A stretch of DNA of 64,000 nucleotides from positions 372,001 to 436,000 of the forward strand of contig CACMDY010000001.1 of the NCBI GenBank assembly GCA_902612605.1, read 5' to 3'. The position numbers and the translations under genes were made by a program. The stretch is from an uncultured Pelagibacteraceae bacterium. Lineage in GTDB: Bacteria > Pseudomonadota > Alphaproteobacteria > Pelagibacterales > Pelagibacteraceae. Shown here piece by piece: positions 54,948 through 64,000 of this stretch (the stretch's first letter is position 1; each line of letters opens with the position of its first letter). Below the pieces are notes generated by a model. That model worked only from the letters and a program-made list of their open reading frames with translations, was not told where the DNA came from and did not search any database.

Positions 54948-56378
54948 ATGAATAAAGAAAAAAAATTATCAGCCAATAACCCTTCAGGTTTTGTTGATAG
55001 ATACGGTAACGAATTAGCATTAAAAGAAAACTTAATAGCTAAAATTGAAGAAAATTTTTTAAAATTTGGTTTTTCTAAGCTAGAAACTCCAAGTTTTGAA
55101 ATATCAGAAAATATAGGAAAATTTTTACCAGATGAAGATAGACCAAGCTCAGGTGTATTTGGTTTTCAAGAGGAAAATGATAGTTGGATATCATTGCGTT
55201 ATGATTTAACTGCACCATTAGCAAGATACGTGTCTCAAAATTATTTAAATATCTCAAATCCTTTTAAAAGATACCAAATCGGTAATGTATGGCGAAATGA
55301 GAAACCTGGACCTGGAAGATTTAGAGAGTTTACCCAAGCTGATTGTGATATTGTTGGATCTAATAACCCTTTAGCAGATGCTGAAATGTGCAATCTTTTA
55401 GCTGACACTTTATATTTCTGTGGCTTAGAAAAAAACCAATATCAAATTAAGTTGAGTAATAGGAAATTAATACAGGGTCTTATTGAAAATTTAAAAATTT
55501 CAGAAAGCAAACAACAACTTACAGTTTTAAGAGCTATTGATAAACTTGATAGAGTTGGAACTGATGGTGTTAAACAATTGCTTACAACTGGACGTGAAGA
55601 CAAATCTGGTGATAAAACTATTGGAGCAAACCTCTCTGATAATCAAGCTGATGAAATAGTTAGTTTTATAAATATGAAATCTCTAGATGAAATTAAGTCA
55701 GCCATACCCAATAAATTAGTTGAGGATGGTTTTGATGAATTAAATAAAGTATTAGATGGATTAAATTATTCATCTAATTTTGATCAAATAATTTTTTCTC
55801 CTGAAGTTATTAGAGGACTTGAATATTATGATGGCGCAATATTTGAGGCAAATTTAACATTTAAAGTCAAAAATCAAAAAAACCAAGAGGTGGAGTTTGG
55901 CTCAGTTGGCGGAGGTGGAAGATACAATTCTTTAGTTTCAAGATTTAAAAAAGTAGACTTATCTGCAACAGGAGTTTCCATAGGCCTTGATCGTTTGTTA
56001 TACGCATTAGTTCAGTTAAATAAAATCGAGGTAAAAAATAATTCACCAATAATTATATGTGTTTTAGATCAAAAATATCTCTCTAATTACTATGAATTGT
56101 TATCACAACTTAGAAATCAAAACATAAGATCCGAAGTTTATCTGGGAGACTCTGGTTTGAAATCTCAATTAAAATATGCAGATAAAAGGAGCTCACCAGC
56201 CGTAATTCTTTGTGGAGATGATGAATTTAAAAATAATAAAATTACTATAAAAAAATTAGTCCCAAATTTAGAAGAAACATCAAGAAATTTATCTAGAGAA
56301 GAATGGAAAAAATCTGAAAATACTCAAATTACACTTGATAAGGAGAACCTGATTGATGAAATCAAAAAACTTATCTGA
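54948..56378 (+). CDS. hisS: Histidyl-tRNA synthetase
   Basis: SGFVDRYGNELALKENL, motif 2 GNVWRNEKPGPGRFREFTQADCDIVG, RGLEYYDGAIFEA, GGGGRYNSLV; start at MNKEKK, since the listed ORF start lies inside tRNA-His. Confidence 0.94.
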   Translation: MNKEKKLSANNPSGFVDRYGNELALKENLIAKIEENFLKFGFSKLETPSFEISENIGKFLPDEDRPSSGVFGFQEENDSWISLRYDLTAPLARYVSQNYLNISNPFKRYQIGNVWRNEKPGPGRFREFTQADCDIVGSNNPLADAEMCNLLADTLYFCGLEKNQYQIKLSNRKLIQGLIENLKISESKQQLTVLRAIDKLDRVGTDGVKQLLTTGREDKSGDKTIGANLSDNQADEIVSFINMKSLDEIKSAIPNKLVEDGFDELNKVLDGLNYSSNFDQIIFSPEVIRGLEYYDGAIFEANLTFKVKNQKNQEVEFGSVGGGGRYNSLVSRFKKVDLSATGVSIGLDRLLYALVQLNKIEVKNNSPIIICVLDQKYLSNYYELLSQLRNQNIRSEVYLGDSGLKSQLKYADKRSSPAVILCGDDEFKNNKITIKKLVPNLEETSRNLSREEWKKSENTQITLDKENLIDEIKKLI

Positions 56379-57408
56379 AAATATTTTAAAAGTAATTAAG
56401 TCAAACGGATATAAATATATTGATCTTGATACAGTTATTGACACCAATTTAATATTGGAAAGGTCGGGAGAAAATTTCAAAAGATTTATATTTTCTTTTA
56501 ATGATCAATTGGGAAATGAAATTTGTTTAAGACCTGATTTAACTATTGCATCTTGTGTGAGATATTTGAATCAAAATAAGAAAACTAGTGAAAAAATTTT
56601 TTATAGTGGTCAAGCATTTAGGAAAGGATTAAATAAAAAAGACTCTGTTATCAGAAATCAAATTGGATTTGAAATATTTGGATCTTTTGCTGAAAAAAAA
56701 GATGATAAAAAAATAATAGAAACTTCACTTAAAGCATTATCAAAAGTTAAATATAAAAGTGGAAATTTAGTAATAGGTAACATAGAAATTTTTAGGCTTT
56801 TGTTAGATAAATTGGATTGCCCATTAAGATGGAAATTAAGATTACAACGTCATTTTTGGAGAGAAAAATATTTTAATGATTTATTAAAAAGATTGGAGAC
56901 CAACTCTGATATCGACCCAACAATTGTCGAAATAGATAAAAAAAAATATTCTAAAATGATTAATGAAACTCAAAAAAAAGAAGTTGCTGGAAGATCAATA
57001 GAAGAAATATTATCAAGATTTGATAGTAAAATTAAAGATCCAAGAAGAACAAAAAAAGGTAGTAATGTTGTAAAAATTTTAAAAGAGTACTTAAAAATTG
57101 AATGTCCTATTAATCAAGCATCAAAAAAGTTAAATTTATTTTTTAAAAAAAATAAAATTAATCTTAGAGTTCAGGATGATTATTTCCCAATAACTAAAAA
57201 TAAAATTAATAAATTAAATGTTAGATTTAATTCTTCTTTTGGAAGACATCTCGAATATTATACTGGTTTGGTATTCAAGATCGATATTAAATCAAAGTCT
57301 GAGAAGTTAAATATTAGAGGTGGTAGATACGATTCTTTAATTAAAGATCTTGGCTTTAAAAAAAATATACCAGCTGTTGGAGCAGCTATTAACTTAGAGA
57401 AATTATGA
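56356..57408 (+). CDS. hisZ: ATP phosphoribosyltransferase regulatory subunit
   Basis: HisRS-like fold (EICLRPDLTIASCVRYLNQN; GGRYDSLIKDLGF) between hisS and hisG; ATG start chosen one codon after the listed TTG. Confidence 0.88.
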   Translation: MKSKNLSENILKVIKSNGYKYIDLDTVIDTNLILERSGENFKRFIFSFNDQLGNEICLRPDLTIASCVRYLNQNKKTSEKIFYSGQAFRKGLNKKDSVIRNQIGFEIFGSFAEKKDDKKIIETSLKALSKVKYKSGNLVIGNIEIFRLLLDKLDCPLRWKLRLQRHFWREKYFNDLLKRLETNSDIDPTIVEIDKKKYSKMINETQKKEVAGRSIEEILSRFDSKIKDPRRTKKGSNVVKILKEYLKIECPINQASKKLNLFFKKNKINLRVQDDYFPITKNKINKLNVRFNSSFGRHLEYYTGLVFKIDIKSKSEKLNIRGGRYDSLIKDLGFKKNIPAVGAAINLEKL

Positions 57409-58088
57409 GTGATGGTATCTTAAAAATTGGAATTCCAAGTAAGGGACGTTTACGATCGGGAGTTTTAAATATTTTTAAAAGAAAAAAATTAAAAATTCTT
57501 TCTGAAAGAGGTGAGAGAGACTTATTTGGATTTATTAGAGGAGAAAAAAATATTATTATTAATTATCTGCATGCTAGAGAAATAATAGAACGTCTTGCGG
57601 ATGGATCTTTAGATATTGGCTTTTCTGGATATGATTTATTAATGGAAAGCGAAATTAACATTCAAAAAAAAGTGATTGTAAAAAAAAAGTACGATTTTGG
57701 AGAAGCTACATTAGTAGTTGCAATCCCGGATGATTGGATAGATGTACAGACAATGCCTGATCTTGAAGAAATAGCTTTTGAATTTAAAGAAAAAAAAAGA
57801 AATAGATTACGTATAGCTACAAAATACCCAAATTTAACAAGAGATTTTATGTTCTCCAGAGGAGTTACTCAATTTAAATTGGTGAAGAGCCTTGGTGCAA
57901 CAGAAATATATCCATTTACTGGATCATCTGAGATAATAACAGATATAACTTCAACCGGAGCAACTTTAAAAGCTAATAAATTAAGGATATTAAAAGATGG
58001 AATGATTCTTAATTCTCAGGCTTGTTTAATGACATCAAAAAAAAGTAGAGAGATAAAAAATCTTAAAAGAGTTTTAAATAAACTTTAA
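57405..58088 (+). CDS. hisG: ATP phosphoribosyltransferase, short form
   Basis: IGIPSKGRLRSGVLNIFKRK, GFSGYDLLMES, RIATKYPNLTRDFM, ITDITSTGATLKANKL. Confidence 0.94.
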   Translation: MSDGILKIGIPSKGRLRSGVLNIFKRKKLKILSERGERDLFGFIRGEKNIIINYLHAREIIERLADGSLDIGFSGYDLLMESEINIQKKVIVKKKYDFGEATLVVAIPDDWIDVQTMPDLEEIAFEFKEKKRNRLRIATKYPNLTRDFMFSRGVTQFKLVKSLGATEIYPFTGSSEIITDITSTGATLKANKLRILKDGMILNSQACLMTSKKSREIKNLKRVLNKL

Positions 58089-58118
58089 ATATCATTAAGT
58101 AAGTGTAACATACGAATC

Positions 58119-59216
58119 ATGGATACAATTTTAGTTATTATTTTAGCTTTAATATTGATTGCTACTTCGGCTATCCTTTATTTAAATATTAAGTCGAATG
58201 TAATAAAAGAAGATACAAATAAAGAAGCTGACGAAATTGCAAAATTAAACGCAGAAATAGTTAAATTAAAAGATAGTTTAAATACTACTATTAATTCTTC
58301 TTTAAATTCCATGTCTACGTCATTTAATAATCTTTCAACTGGCGTTACAAAAGACATGACAGCAGCTCTGACAAAAGTTGATGAAAAAGTTGCAGCTTTT
58401 AATTCCCAAGTTGAAAATTTAAACGAAAGTCAAAAAGGTATTAATAAAATCTTAGCTGGAGTTAAAAAGTATGGAACTTTAGCAGAGTTCAGTCTGGGCT
58501 CGCTCATTAAGGATTTGCTGCCTTCTTCGCAATACCTTTCAAATGTTAAAATGAAGGAGGAAACTAGTGAAAACGTTGAATTTGCAATTAAACTCCAAGA
58601 AGGTGTATTGGTTCCGGTTGATAGCCATTTTCCTGTTGAGAGATTTAAAGCTATTCAAGATGCTCATCAAGAGGACGATAAAAAAGCTATTGCGGATGCA
58701 AGAACTAAACTTGCAAAAGCCTTCAAAGAAAAAGCCAAGAGTGTAAATGAAAAATATATTGTTCCACCTAAAACTACTGATTTTGCAATTGTATATGCGC
58801 CAACTGAGAGTTTGTTTTTAGAGATAGCTAATTACCAAGACCCAAATACTAAAGAATTATTGAGCCAAGAATTAATGAAAAAATATAAAGTAACTGTTAT
58901 GGGACCAAATAATTTATCTGGGTATTTACAATCATTACACATGGGTTTTCAAACTTTAAAAGTTCAAAAACATGCAACAGAAATTTACGATCATTTAAAA
59001 ACAATAAGCACAAGATTTACAAAACATTTTGATGGAATTGTTAATCTCAGAAAAAAATTAGAAGAGGCAATGACAGCTGTTGATAAATTTGGAACGGATG
59101 CAAGATCTATTAAAAGAACATTAGAAAATATAAAAGATCCAGAGCAAATTGAAAAGGCTATTGAAACAGAAAATGTCAAAAAATTTGAAGATATTCCAAG
59201 ACAAGTAAAAAATTAA
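58119..59216 (+). CDS. rmuC: RmuC-family DNA recombination protein
   Basis: N-terminal TM, coiled coil, then GTLAEFSLGSLIKDLLPSSQYLSNV and VPVDSHFPVERFKAIQDA. Confidence 0.9.
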   Translation: MDTILVIILALILIATSAILYLNIKSNVIKEDTNKEADEIAKLNAEIVKLKDSLNTTINSSLNSMSTSFNNLSTGVTKDMTAALTKVDEKVAAFNSQVENLNESQKGINKILAGVKKYGTLAEFSLGSLIKDLLPSSQYLSNVKMKEETSENVEFAIKLQEGVLVPVDSHFPVERFKAIQDAHQEDDKKAIADARTKLAKAFKEKAKSVNEKYIVPPKTTDFAIVYAPTESLFLEIANYQDPNTKELLSQELMKKYKVTVMGPNNLSGYLQSLHMGFQTLKVQKHATEIYDHLKTISTRFTKHFDGIVNLRKKLEEAMTAVDKFGTDARSIKRTLENIKDPEQIEKAIETENVKKFEDIPRQVKN

Positions 59217-59237
59217 TTTAATTCTAAAAAAAAAATA

Positions 59238-59924
59238 ATGAAGTGGAATAATAAATTTAATTATCCCAAGTCTTCAAGATCAATTGAAGATGGATACAGA
59301 AAATATTTATTAGGGGAGAACAAACTACCAAGTGTCACTACAATTCTAGGCGCCACAAAATCAGAAGAAGAGAAGGCTGCTCTTGCAAATTGGAAAGAGA
59401 GAGTAGGAATTAAGGAAGCAAATAGAATTAAAACTGAAGCTTCATCAAGGGGTACTTCTATGCACTCTTATATTGAGGACTACTTAAGAGGGAGAATTAA
59501 TGAGAGTTTTTTTGAGAGTAATGAGCAATACAAAAATATGGCTAAAGAAATTATTCAAAAAGGAATTATTGGAAGACTTAATGAAGTATATGGCATGGAA
59601 GAAACATTATACTATCCAGATCAATATGCCGGTACAGCTGATATGATAGCAGTTTATGAAGGTAGAGATGTTATTGTGGATTTTAAACAAGCTAATAAAC
59701 CAAAAAAAATAGATTATATACAAGACTACTTTTTACAATTAGGAGCTTATACTTTAGCTCATGATGTTGTTCACAGAACTAAGATGAAAGCAGGAATAAT
59801 ATTATTATGCACTAAAGACATTTTATTCCAAGAATTTAAAATTGAGGGAGCTGAATTAGAAATGTATCAAAATTTATTTTTAGGAAGGGTTAAAAAGTTT
59901 TACGAGTTGAATAATATATCTTGA
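59238..59924 (+). CDS. PD-(D/E)XK exonuclease resembling MGME1/phage exonucleases
   Basis: LPSVTTILGATKSEEEKAALANWKERVG, SRGTSMHSYIEDYL, YAGTADMIAVYEGRDVIVDFKQANKPKK, DYFLQLGAYTLAHD. Confidence 0.75.
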   Translation: MKWNNKFNYPKSSRSIEDGYRKYLLGENKLPSVTTILGATKSEEEKAALANWKERVGIKEANRIKTEASSRGTSMHSYIEDYLRGRINESFFESNEQYKNMAKEIIQKGIIGRLNEVYGMEETLYYPDQYAGTADMIAVYEGRDVIVDFKQANKPKKIDYIQDYFLQLGAYTLAHDVVHRTKMKAGIILLCTKDILFQEFKIEGAELEMYQNLFLGRVKKFYELNNIS

Positions 59925-60047
59925 CTTTACTTAGCCTATCCATAAAAGAGTTACTAACACCGGAGCTAATCGTTTATATGCTAATGGTTAAGTCTTTAAA
60001 AAACTTTCCAAAAATCCATTAAATATTAGCTAGTTTGAGAATAAATT

Positions 60048-61481
60048 ATGAATTTAGCAATTTGGGATATAGAATCATCTAGTGCAAGCACAGATTTTGG
60101 AAGTATTATTGAAATAGGCGGTATTTTAGTTGACGAGAATTTTAAAGAAAAAGACAGATTTAATTTAAGGTGTAGTTTACCTGAAGGGGAGGTCTTTCAG
60201 GCTATGGCACTTATTGTAAATAAGACATCAATAAAACAATTAACTCAAACTAATCTTTCTCATTATCAAATGTTAGGAGAAGTTGAGAAAATATTTAAAA
60301 AGTGGAGTCCAGCAGTGTTTCTTGGTTGGTCTAATATTGGATTTGATGATGAAATGATAAGAAAAGAGTTTTTTAAAGGGATTAGATATCCATATTTAAC
60401 GAACTCTGCTCCAAATAAAAGACATGATGGTATTAATATTGCTCGTGCAGCTTATGCAATTGATCCCTCAATTTTAGAAGTAGAATTTAATGAAAAAAAT
60501 AATGCAGTGTTTAAATTAGAGTCATTAGCAAGAATGCAAGGTATTGACTCAACAGATGCCCATAGTGCTTTAAGTGATAGTATTATGACTGCTAAAGTTT
60601 TAAATATTGTCAAAAAAAAACAGCCAGAGACTTGGGAGTCTTTTTTTAAAACTGCAAATAAATCAGATACTGAAACTATAATTAAAAAAGGGGAAATTAT
60701 TACCTTAAATGAATATTATTATGGTAAATCTAGACTTCATCTAGTTGCTCCTCTTCATCAAAAATATTGTATGCATCCAATATATGCGGGTTGGTATTAT
60801 GCATTCGACTTAAGGATTGATATAGAACCTTTATTAAATTTATCGATAAATGAGCTTAAAGTTGAAATGAAAAAGTCTCCTAAATTTTTAAGAACTATTA
60901 GATCTAACAAGGCTCCAATTATTGTAGATGCAAAGTTTGGTATGCAAGCAGAACCTTATAGCGCCATGGATAAGTCTTTAATTAATAAACGGGCAGGTAT
61001 TGTTAAAAATAATGAGAAATTTTCTCAAAATATACTTCATGCATTAAGAGAAGTGGCTGAAGAAAAAGAACAGTCTAAAACACAAGAAGATATATATGCT
61101 GAAGAAAGTATTTATACTAAATTTACATCAAATAAAGATACTGCATTATTTCCTGCTTGGCATGCAGCATCGTGGAAAGATAAACTTAAGTTATTAGATA
61201 AATTTGATGATGATCGTTTAGTAGGTTTTGGAAAAAAAATCATATATCAAGAGGCACCCGAAGTTCTACCCGAGAGCATGCTTAAAACAATAGAACGAGA
61301 AATTGCAAAGCGAATTTTGAGTGAAAAGAAAGAAAAATGGTGGACAATTCCAACGCTCTACACAGAAATTGATACTCTGAGAGAAAAATATACTAATGAG
61401 AATGATAACGAAAAACTATCACTACTAGACGAGTTTAATGAATATGCAATGTCAATACAGAAAAAGTATGAAAATGTTTAA
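60048..61481 (+). CDS. sbcB: Exodeoxyribonuclease I
   Basis: DEDD exonuclease start LAIWDIESSSASTDFGSIIEIGGILVDEN, GWSNIGFDDEMIRKEFF, KLESLARMQGIDSTDAHSALSDSIMTAKV. Confidence 0.9.
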   Translation: MNLAIWDIESSSASTDFGSIIEIGGILVDENFKEKDRFNLRCSLPEGEVFQAMALIVNKTSIKQLTQTNLSHYQMLGEVEKIFKKWSPAVFLGWSNIGFDDEMIRKEFFKGIRYPYLTNSAPNKRHDGINIARAAYAIDPSILEVEFNEKNNAVFKLESLARMQGIDSTDAHSALSDSIMTAKVLNIVKKKQPETWESFFKTANKSDTETIIKKGEIITLNEYYYGKSRLHLVAPLHQKYCMHPIYAGWYYAFDLRIDIEPLLNLSINELKVEMKKSPKFLRTIRSNKAPIIVDAKFGMQAEPYSAMDKSLINKRAGIVKNNEKFSQNILHALREVAEEKEQSKTQEDIYAEESIYTKFTSNKDTALFPAWHAASWKDKLKLLDKFDDDRLVGFGKKIIYQEAPEVLPESMLKTIEREIAKRILSEKKEKWWTIPTLYTEIDTLREKYTNENDNEKLSLLDEFNEYAMSIQKKYENV

Positions 61482-61547
61482 TGTGGATAATTTTAACATT
61501 TCTCTTTTAACTATTGATAAAAAAATTTTTATTTATATATAAAGCTA

Positions 61548-61868
61548 ATGGCAACATTAAAAGTTACAGACGAAATATTTGAAGAACAAGTTTTAAAAAA
61601 CGATAAACCTGTTTTAGTAGATTTTTGGGCCGAATGGTGTGGGCCATGTAAAATGGTTGGACCAATTTTAGAGGAAATTTCAGAGGAGATGGCAAATGAT
61701 ATTGTCATCGCAAAACATGACATAGACTCAGAGCCTAACATGCCTACTAAGTATGGTGTTCGTGGAATTCCTACAATGCTTTTATTTAAAGGTGGTGAAT
61801 TAAAAGCAACCAAAGTTGGAGCCACTCCAAAGAGTGACATTGTGGCTTTTATAAAAGAAAATATTTAA
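61548..61868 (+). CDS. trxA: Thioredoxin
   Basis: VLVDFWAEWCGPCKMVGPILEEISEE, YGVRGIPTMLLFKGGE. Confidence 0.97.
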   Translation: MATLKVTDEIFEEQVLKNDKPVLVDFWAEWCGPCKMVGPILEEISEEMANDIVIAKHDIDSEPNMPTKYGVRGIPTMLLFKGGELKATKVGATPKSDIVAFIKENI

Positions 61869-63130
61869 TTCTTATTAAGTAATTCTCCAGCAAGATATAA
61901 AGACCCAGTTATTATTATCAAATCATCTTTTTCTGGATTTAGGGACAAAAGAGCTTCTTCAATAGATTTTTTGTAAGTAACATTAGGATATTTATTTAAT
62001 TTTTCCTTTAATTCTATCCCTTTCATAGCATTCGGTTGGTTAGGAATATCAATTGTTATTATGGAAGATATATTTTTAAAATTGTCTAAATATTTTTTAT
62101 GATCTTTATTAGACATCATTCCAAGAATTAAATGTTTTTTACAGTCAAGGGTGTTTAAAAATTCATTTAGAGCTTTTGCACCTAAAGGATTATGTGAGCC
62201 ATCTAAATATATTCTATTATACTTACAAATATTTTTAAGCTTTCCAGATTTAATTTCTTGAAGTCTTGCAATACTTTTAATCTTAGTAATACCTTCTTTA
62301 ATATTTTCATCTTTTACTTCTAGTTGTAAATTTCTTACTGTAGCAATAGCTGTCGCACAATTGTCAATTTGAAAATTACCTAGTAGATTTGGTTTTGGTA
62401 ATTTTAAACCACCATATTCATCCTCATAATAAATAAAACCATTCTCACTTAATGAGTAATTAAAATCATCTTTATAAATGATTTTTTTTGATTGATTATT
62501 ATTAATTGTTTTTTTTATTAAATTTATGGTTTCATCCGAGCTTTGTTTGCTAACTACGATACTAGAATTTAATAAGGATGAGGTTTTTTCATAAACAATT
62601 TTTTCAATATTTTGCTCATTTTTTGGTAACCAGTCTAAATGATCTAAACCTATTGAAGTAACAATACTAGATAAATTATTATCAATAATATTTGTTGCAT
62701 CAAATCTATGAAATAGACCACTTTCTATAATATTTATTTTGTCTTTGAATTTACTTGCACGATAAAAATATGCTGCAGTTAATATTTCGAAGTAAGTTAT
62801 TTGTTCTCCATTATTAACATTTTCTACTTCTATTAATAACTTAGACAAGTTATCATCAGATATTTCTTCGTCATTAAAAATAAATCTCTCATTAATTTTT
62901 TGTATATGTGGACTAGTATAAATATTACAATCTATATTAGCTGTTTTTAAAATTGATCTTACTGCCTGTATAGTTGAATACTTTCCATTTGTTCCAACTA
63001 CAGATATGTATTTTAATTTTTTTTGAGGATCACCTAATTTTTTACAAAGATTTTTAACTCTATCTAGACTGAGATCAATTTCTTTAGGATGCAGCTTTTG
63101 CAAGCGGTTCAATATTGTCTGAAGTTTCAT
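61865..63130 (-). CDS. folC: Folylpolyglutamate synthase / dihydrofolate synthase
   Basis: VVGTNGKYSTIQAVRSIL, YTSPHIQKINERF, LDGSHNPLGAKALNEFL. Confidence 0.93.
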   Translation of the reverse strand: MKLQTILNRLQKLHPKEIDLSLDRVKNLCKKLGDPQKKLKYISVVGTNGKYSTIQAVRSILKTANIDCNIYTSPHIQKINERFIFNDEEISDDNLSKLLIEVENVNNGEQITYFEILTAAYFYRASKFKDKINIIESGLFHRFDATNIIDNNLSSIVTSIGLDHLDWLPKNEQNIEKIVYEKTSSLLNSSIVVSKQSSDETINLIKKTINNNQSKKIIYKDDFNYSLSENGFIYYEDEYGGLKLPKPNLLGNFQIDNCATAIATVRNLQLEVKDENIKEGITKIKSIARLQEIKSGKLKNICKYNRIYLDGSHNPLGAKALNEFLNTLDCKKHLILGMMSNKDHKKYLDNFKNISSIITIDIPNQPNAMKGIELKEKLNKYPNVTYKKSIEEALLSLNPEKDDLIIITGSLYLAGELLNKN

Positions 63131-64000
63131 TTATTTGCTTTTCATTTACCGCGTTATCTTTTTTTAACAATATTGATAATAGTAAGCTTATTTCAGTTTT
63201 TAAATCTTTTCGCTCAACTATTCTGTCGACAAATCCATGCTTTTCAACGAACTCAGAGGTTTGAAAGTCTGAACTAAGTTCTTCCTTAACTGTAGCTTGT
63301 ATAACTCTTTTTCCAGCAAAGGCTATCAAACAACCTGGTTCAGCAAAATGAATATCTCCTAACATTGCAAATGATGCTGTAATACCACCAGCGGTAGGAT
63401 CAGTAAAACAAACTAAATAAGGAAGATTATTTTTTTTAAGTTCATTAACAGCAAGTGTAGTTCTTGTCATATTTGCAAGTGCAATAGGAGATTCAAACAT
63501 TCTTTGTCCACCACCACAAGGAAAGAAAACATATGGTGTTTGATTATCAATTGCGTGTTGAATACCGTAAATAATTGCTTCACCTTCTGCAGCTCCAACA
63601 GAACCACCAATAAACTCAAAATTTATAGCTCCTGCTGTCACCTCGATTCCATTTATTTTTCCTTTGGCAATCATTACAGCTGAATTTTGTTTAGTTTTCT
63701 TTCGTGCAGAATTTAATCTATCTTTATAAGATTTGGTATCTACCCATCCAAGCGGATCTTCTGCAGGAATTGGTGTATCAAGTATTTCGTAAGCATTTCT
63801 TCCAAAAATTATATCAAACCTTTGACGACAATTAATTCTATGATGTTTTCCACATGAGTTGCAAACCCATAAATTTTCTTCAAGATCCTTTTTTAATATC
63901 GGGCCTTTGCAACAACTAGTCCAGTCCGAGTTTGCTATGTCCTCTTTTGATGGTCTTTTTTTTAAAACTCTTTTAATTTTTTCACCAAAACTTAAAGCTT
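63084..64000 (-). CDS. accD: Acetyl-CoA carboxylase carboxyltransferase beta subunit (5' end beyond window)
   Basis: Frame stays open to the window edge: DWTSCCKGPILKKDLEENLWVCNSCGKHHRINCRQRFDIIFG..., then FIGGSVGAAEGEAIIYGIQHAIDNQTPYVFFPCGGGQRMFES. Confidence 0.93.
   Translation of the reverse strand, partial: ALSFGEKIKRVLKKRPSKEDIANSDWTSCCKGPILKKDLEENLWVCNSCGKHHRINCRQRFDIIFGRNAYEILDTPIPAEDPLGWVDTKSYKDRLNSARKKTKQNSAVMIAKGKINGIEVTAGAINFEFIGGSVGAAEGEAIIYGIQHAIDNQTPYVFFPCGGGQRMFESPIALANMTRTTLAVNELKKNNLPYLVCFTDPTAGGITASFAMLGDIHFAEPGCLIAFAGKRVIQATVKEELSSDFQTSEFVEKHGFVDRIVERKDLKTEISLLLSILLKKDNAVNEKQINETSDNIEPLAKAAS

Noticed and set aside
59925-60047. AGCTAAT (59964-59970) / ATTAGCT (60025-60031) inverted repeat upstream of sbcB
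   Set aside because: Only 7 bp with a long AT-rich loop; insufficient to claim a structured RNA or regulatory site.

Overview
The window is a compact, very AT-rich chromosomal segment that looks like a SAR11-type alphaproteobacterium (Candidatus Pelagibacter lineage). This assignment comes from gene content, gene order and codon bias; no search was run. It is almost wholly housekeeping: a TAXI-TRAP transporter, pyruvate dehydrogenase E1/E2, glutamate synthase, thrS-infC-rpmI-rplT-pheST, lepA, gyrB, cobST-dnaJ-like-bolA, aroBK, def-fmt-truA, dapDE, argB, yidC-yidD-rnpA-rpmH, dcd-murA-hisD-infA, hisS-hisZ-hisG, rmuC, an MGME1-like nuclease, sbcB, trxA, folC and accD. Five tRNAs are present (Arg-ACG, Ser-GGA, Thr-GGT, Phe-GAA, His-GTG). 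I found no CRISPR array, transposon, prophage or rRNA. The best leads are: (1) a lipoyl domain fused to homodimeric PDH E1; (2) a CobS/CobT AAA+/VWA pair beside a J-domain protein and BolA with no cobalamin genes in view; (3) an MGME1/phage-exonuclease-like protein between RmuC and ExoI; (4) a SET-domain gene next to an HDAC-family gene; (5) every convergent protein-coding pair overlapping at its 3' ends; (6) tRNA-His with A73 and no encoded G-1 beside a divergent HisRS; (7) GyrB without the large proteobacterial insertion; (8) a structured intergenic region after cspA that may encode an sRNA or small protein.
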